Assembly: GCF_042453785.1 (NCBI RefSeq)
Contig: NC_091674.1
Location: 26,887,001-26,951,000, forward strand
Direction: 5' to 3'
DNA: 64,000 nucleotides
Origin: Malus domestica
Taxonomy: Eukaryota; Streptophyta; Magnoliopsida; Rosales; Rosaceae
The notes beneath the pieces were generated by a model. That model was not told the DNA's origin and searched no databases. It worked only from the letters and a program-made list of their open reading frames with translations. The position numbers were made by a program, and so were the translations under genes. Below, in pieces: positions 61,976 to 64,000 of this stretch; within the stretch, counting starts at the first letter, position 1, and every line of letters begins with the position of its first letter.

Positions 61976-62437
61976 AAGCCTCAAGGTCTACACCTAAGGC
62001 CCCACGAAGGCATCTATTTAGCTTCATTTTATGTTGCGGTCTAGTTGGTCCGAGTATAAGGATTAACTCTGATGGGAAGCCTCAAGGCCTATACCTAATG
62101 CCCTACAAAGGCACTCATTTGGGTTCGTCCTACCTCTTGGATTCAGATAATCAAAGGTATAATAGTGATAAAACTCTGGCAACCATAAAAGGCAAAATAT
62201 GATACATCCAAGCGCTGGTTTAGTTTGACAGGAAGCCTCAAGGCCTACACCTAAGGCCTCATAAAGGCACCTGTTATATCTAACTCGGTTTCTCGGGCGT
62301 ATACATATTCAACCAAAGCTTAAACACCCATTCAACATCTGCCATACTGAAGATGGCAGTGGCACGCCTGAGCACGATAAAGTTAATCTTGATTGTGAGC
62401 CTCAAGGCCTACATCTAAGGCCCCACAAAGGCACCCT
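61976..62437 (+). repeat. Four dispersed ~40-bp direct repeats
   Basis: Units start near 61976, 62076, 62232 and 62398. Each reads close to AGCCTCAAGGCCTACACCTA, then AGGCCCCACAAAGGCA. Spacing is about 100, 156 and 166 bp. They look like amplified subrepeats in the untranslated part of a non-autonomous retroelement. Confidence 0.65.
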
Positions 62438-62802
62438 TTCAAATTAACTCTGTCCTTCTCTTTCAGAACTGCCCGACGAGCCTTGCCCGAAGTGTGTCTT
62501 GCCCGACCAAGATCTGCCCGACGAAGGCCTTCCCGAGCAAGCCCGAGAAGAAAGCAGGAGTACGACAGATACCCTCAACCGACGCCATTCTCCCAGGGGA
62601 GCTGTGTGCTCGACCGCCAGGAGATTTCTGCGACGAACAACGATCCTCTTGGTTATTAAGTCATACAGTTTTTCAGGTTCCTGAAAGTAATTACTACCCG
62701 TTTTCACAATTTGATTTTCTTTTCGTACGACTGCATTTTCCCGGTAACCAAACAGATGGTAAAGACAAATGGGTGTGAGAGAAGGAGGTAGAAGATAGAT
62801 AC

Positions 62803-62871
62803 TTCTCGAGTCTTGGCTTTATCCGAGGAGAACTTGGAGACAATCTCCAGGACTTCTCTGGAAGTCACCAT
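62803..62871 (-). pseudogene. Orphan first exon resembling ATM kinase
   Basis: The minus strand encodes 23 codons, MVTSREVLEIVSKFSSDKAK and three more (TRE), followed directly by a GTATCT splice donor. The sequence resembles what I recall of the start of plant ATM, the DNA-damage kinase, and the Lys-Ala-Lys-x-Arg pattern fits the conserved TAN motif at the N-terminus of Tel1/ATM. No second exon is seen. Downstream on this strand the DNA becomes retroelement debris and then two peroxidase genes in the opposite direction, so a full ATM gene cannot follow. It is probably a gene fragment. Confidence 0.35.
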
Positions 62872-63550
62872 CGGAGGCCGCCGAAGCTCCGATGACAACC
62901 CGGCAGTCTGAATATGAGAGACTGGAGCTAGAGTTTCGTTTCCCGGTGAGAATTTGGGCAGTTTATAACGGAGAAAATGGCGGGAAGACGGTTGGTTGGG
63001 AAAGTGGAAAGTTGGAGATGTTTGGTGAAGGGTTTACGACAGGAAAGGTTTATATTTGCGGGAATACGTCCAACCAAGAAAAGGGAAAGACGATGCAGGA
63101 AAATAATTTCTGTTCTTCTCTTCTTATTGTTTGGGACCCCACCCCAGTCCATTTGTATGGGAAATTTTTTATTGTGACTGAAATTGGTGATATATTATGT
63201 GTTTTTAATATGTACGTAGAACGAAATTTTATTTTTTAAGTTATTAACTTTTTAATACATATATCACATCATTTATATAGTGACACGGGATCACACTGAA
63301 AAATCTCTTCATTTGTACACGACAGTAGTTCTAAACATGTGAATTGTAAAGTTTTTAGAGGGAAATTGGAACACAAAATCTCGAGTGCATGAGCGAATGC
63401 TATAACCGAGTTACAAGCCACTTGTCATTTGGATTGTAACTATTTCATAAGGAAATGATAAACACACATTTTTTTTAGCTTCTTACACATCATTATTTAA
63501 TCTTATCTGTTGTTTTTGTATGATACATTCAATTTGATGGTTAGAAATAA

Positions 63551-63703
63551 GTGAATTTTAACGAAAAACTCCTGGTACTATTCACTTTAACGAAAAACCA
63601 CATTTTAATACTAAAAAGTCAATCTTGGTACTATTTACTTTACTCTTTGTTTTGTCTTTATCGTTAAAATTCAAAGTTTTAAAACCCTTTTCATTAGTTT
63701 TTT
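63551..63703 (+). mobile_element. Family B MITE with intact target duplication
   Basis: A 153-bp unit flanked by an exact 10-bp direct repeat TTAGAAATAA (63541–63550 and 63704–63713). The ends are short imperfect inverted repeats (GAATTTTAACGAAAA against CATTAGTTTT). This copy defines the unit also seen at 30376–30840 (twice, inverted) and 48233. Confidence 0.7.
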
Positions 63704-63888
63704 TTAGAAATAAAGAGATGTGTAAGAGAAATTAATTAAGATGTGTAAAATTCAAATCCTTAATTCGTAACCTATGGGATAGATGCAATGATTGAAATTC
63801 ACTATTACATTCAGAAAATGAAACTCATACTCAGAATGATTGATCCTTGGACCGGTTACGAGTCAATCAAAGCGTAAGTGTACACGGA

Positions 63889-64000
63889 GTAGGATTTTCT
63901 TCTTTTTCTTTTTGTTCTCTCATTTTTTTTTATTTGAACGATCACGGTTAAATCACGTTAACATTTTATATTAATTTTTTATAGTAAAAGAAAGACAAAA
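63889..64000. mobile_element. MITE relic, family A copy 4 (partial)
   Basis: Starts AGTAGGATTTTCTTC and has the core CACGGTTAAATCACGTTAAC, matching the copy at 104–317. The right half lies beyond the window. Confidence 0.5.

Larger units (their letters stand above)
59726..62802. other. Retroelement debris, no gene
   Basis: After the peroxidase 3' UTR (to about 59900) the sequence is mostly LTR-like debris. It includes a likely LTR fragment (59981–60345), a second LTR-like stretch with a TATA box and poly(A)-type region (about 61140–61640), and four dispersed direct repeats (61976–62437). No pol or gag domain was recognised. Confidence 0.5.
62872..64000. other. Window end, MITE relics
   Basis: Holds the 5' flank of the orphan exon, an open frame on the plus strand (62892–63239) with no domain, the family B MITE at 63551–63703, and the start of another family A relic cut by the window edge (about 63889). 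Confidence 0.5.

Noticed and set aside
62444-62707. Ser/Gly-rich open frame on the minus strand
   Set aside because: It comes from repeated GCCCGACGA-type sequence in retroelement debris.
62892-63239. 115-codon open frame on the plus strand
   Set aside because: No recognised domain; it is antisense to the flank of the ATM-like exon and could arise by chance.
1-64000. CRISPR arrays, operons, bacterial-type promoters, rRNA or tRNA genes
   Set aside because: None was seen. The intron-bearing genes and transposons are those of a plant nuclear genome; the tRNA-like pieces found are parts of SINEs.

Overview
The window is plant nuclear DNA, AT-rich and gene-sparse, with multi-exon genes that use GT–AG introns and long intergenic stretches filled with small transposon relics. 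Several dispersed repeats, notably the ~153-bp element whose ends read GAACTTTAACGAAAA…CATTAGTTTT, look like ones I associate with the apple/pear tribe (Maleae, Rosaceae). A Rosaceae source, probably Malus or Pyrus, is my inference and was not checked by search.

Layout: 1–7.9 kb is intergenic, with MITE relics and a 2.25-kb solo LTR bounded by a 5-bp target duplication. A 14-exon nucleobase-ascorbate transporter (NAT6-like) lies at 7.9–12.2 kb (+). 12.2–21.7 kb is intergenic and holds a tRNA-like SINE and a decayed, 5'-truncated Copia retrotransposon with its 3' LTR. A PADRE/DUF4228 gene follows at 21.8–23.3 kb (+), then a two-LIM-domain WLIM1-like gene at 27.1–29.0 kb (−). A mitochondrial succinate dehydrogenase subunit 7 gene (31.5–33.8 kb, −) is divergent from a plastid-type DCC-family gene (34.1–36.1 kb, +). 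Next are a UGT74-type glucosyltransferase (36.3–38.3 kb, −), a CBP60a-like calmodulin-binding transcription factor (39.3–43.3 kb, −), a GH47 EDEM-like mannosidase (MNS5-like, 49.8–54.2 kb, −) and two intronless tandem class III peroxidases (55.6–56.6 and 58.7–59.7 kb, +). The right end is retroelement debris plus a lone exon resembling the start of ATM kinase.

The genes are independent housekeeping, stress and defence functions, not a pathway cluster. From memory, four of them match two adjacent Arabidopsis pairs (At5g62890/At5g62900 and At5g62570/At5g62575), so the window looks like an old syntenic block. The most unusual items are two apparent GC–AG introns, a tandem peroxidase with Val at the normally invariant distal Phe, a SINE nested in a Tourist-like MITE inside an SDH7 intron, Mutator-like and hAT-like MITEs with exact target duplications (one in the UGT promoter), and the orphan ATM-like exon. 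I found no clearly new multi-gene system.
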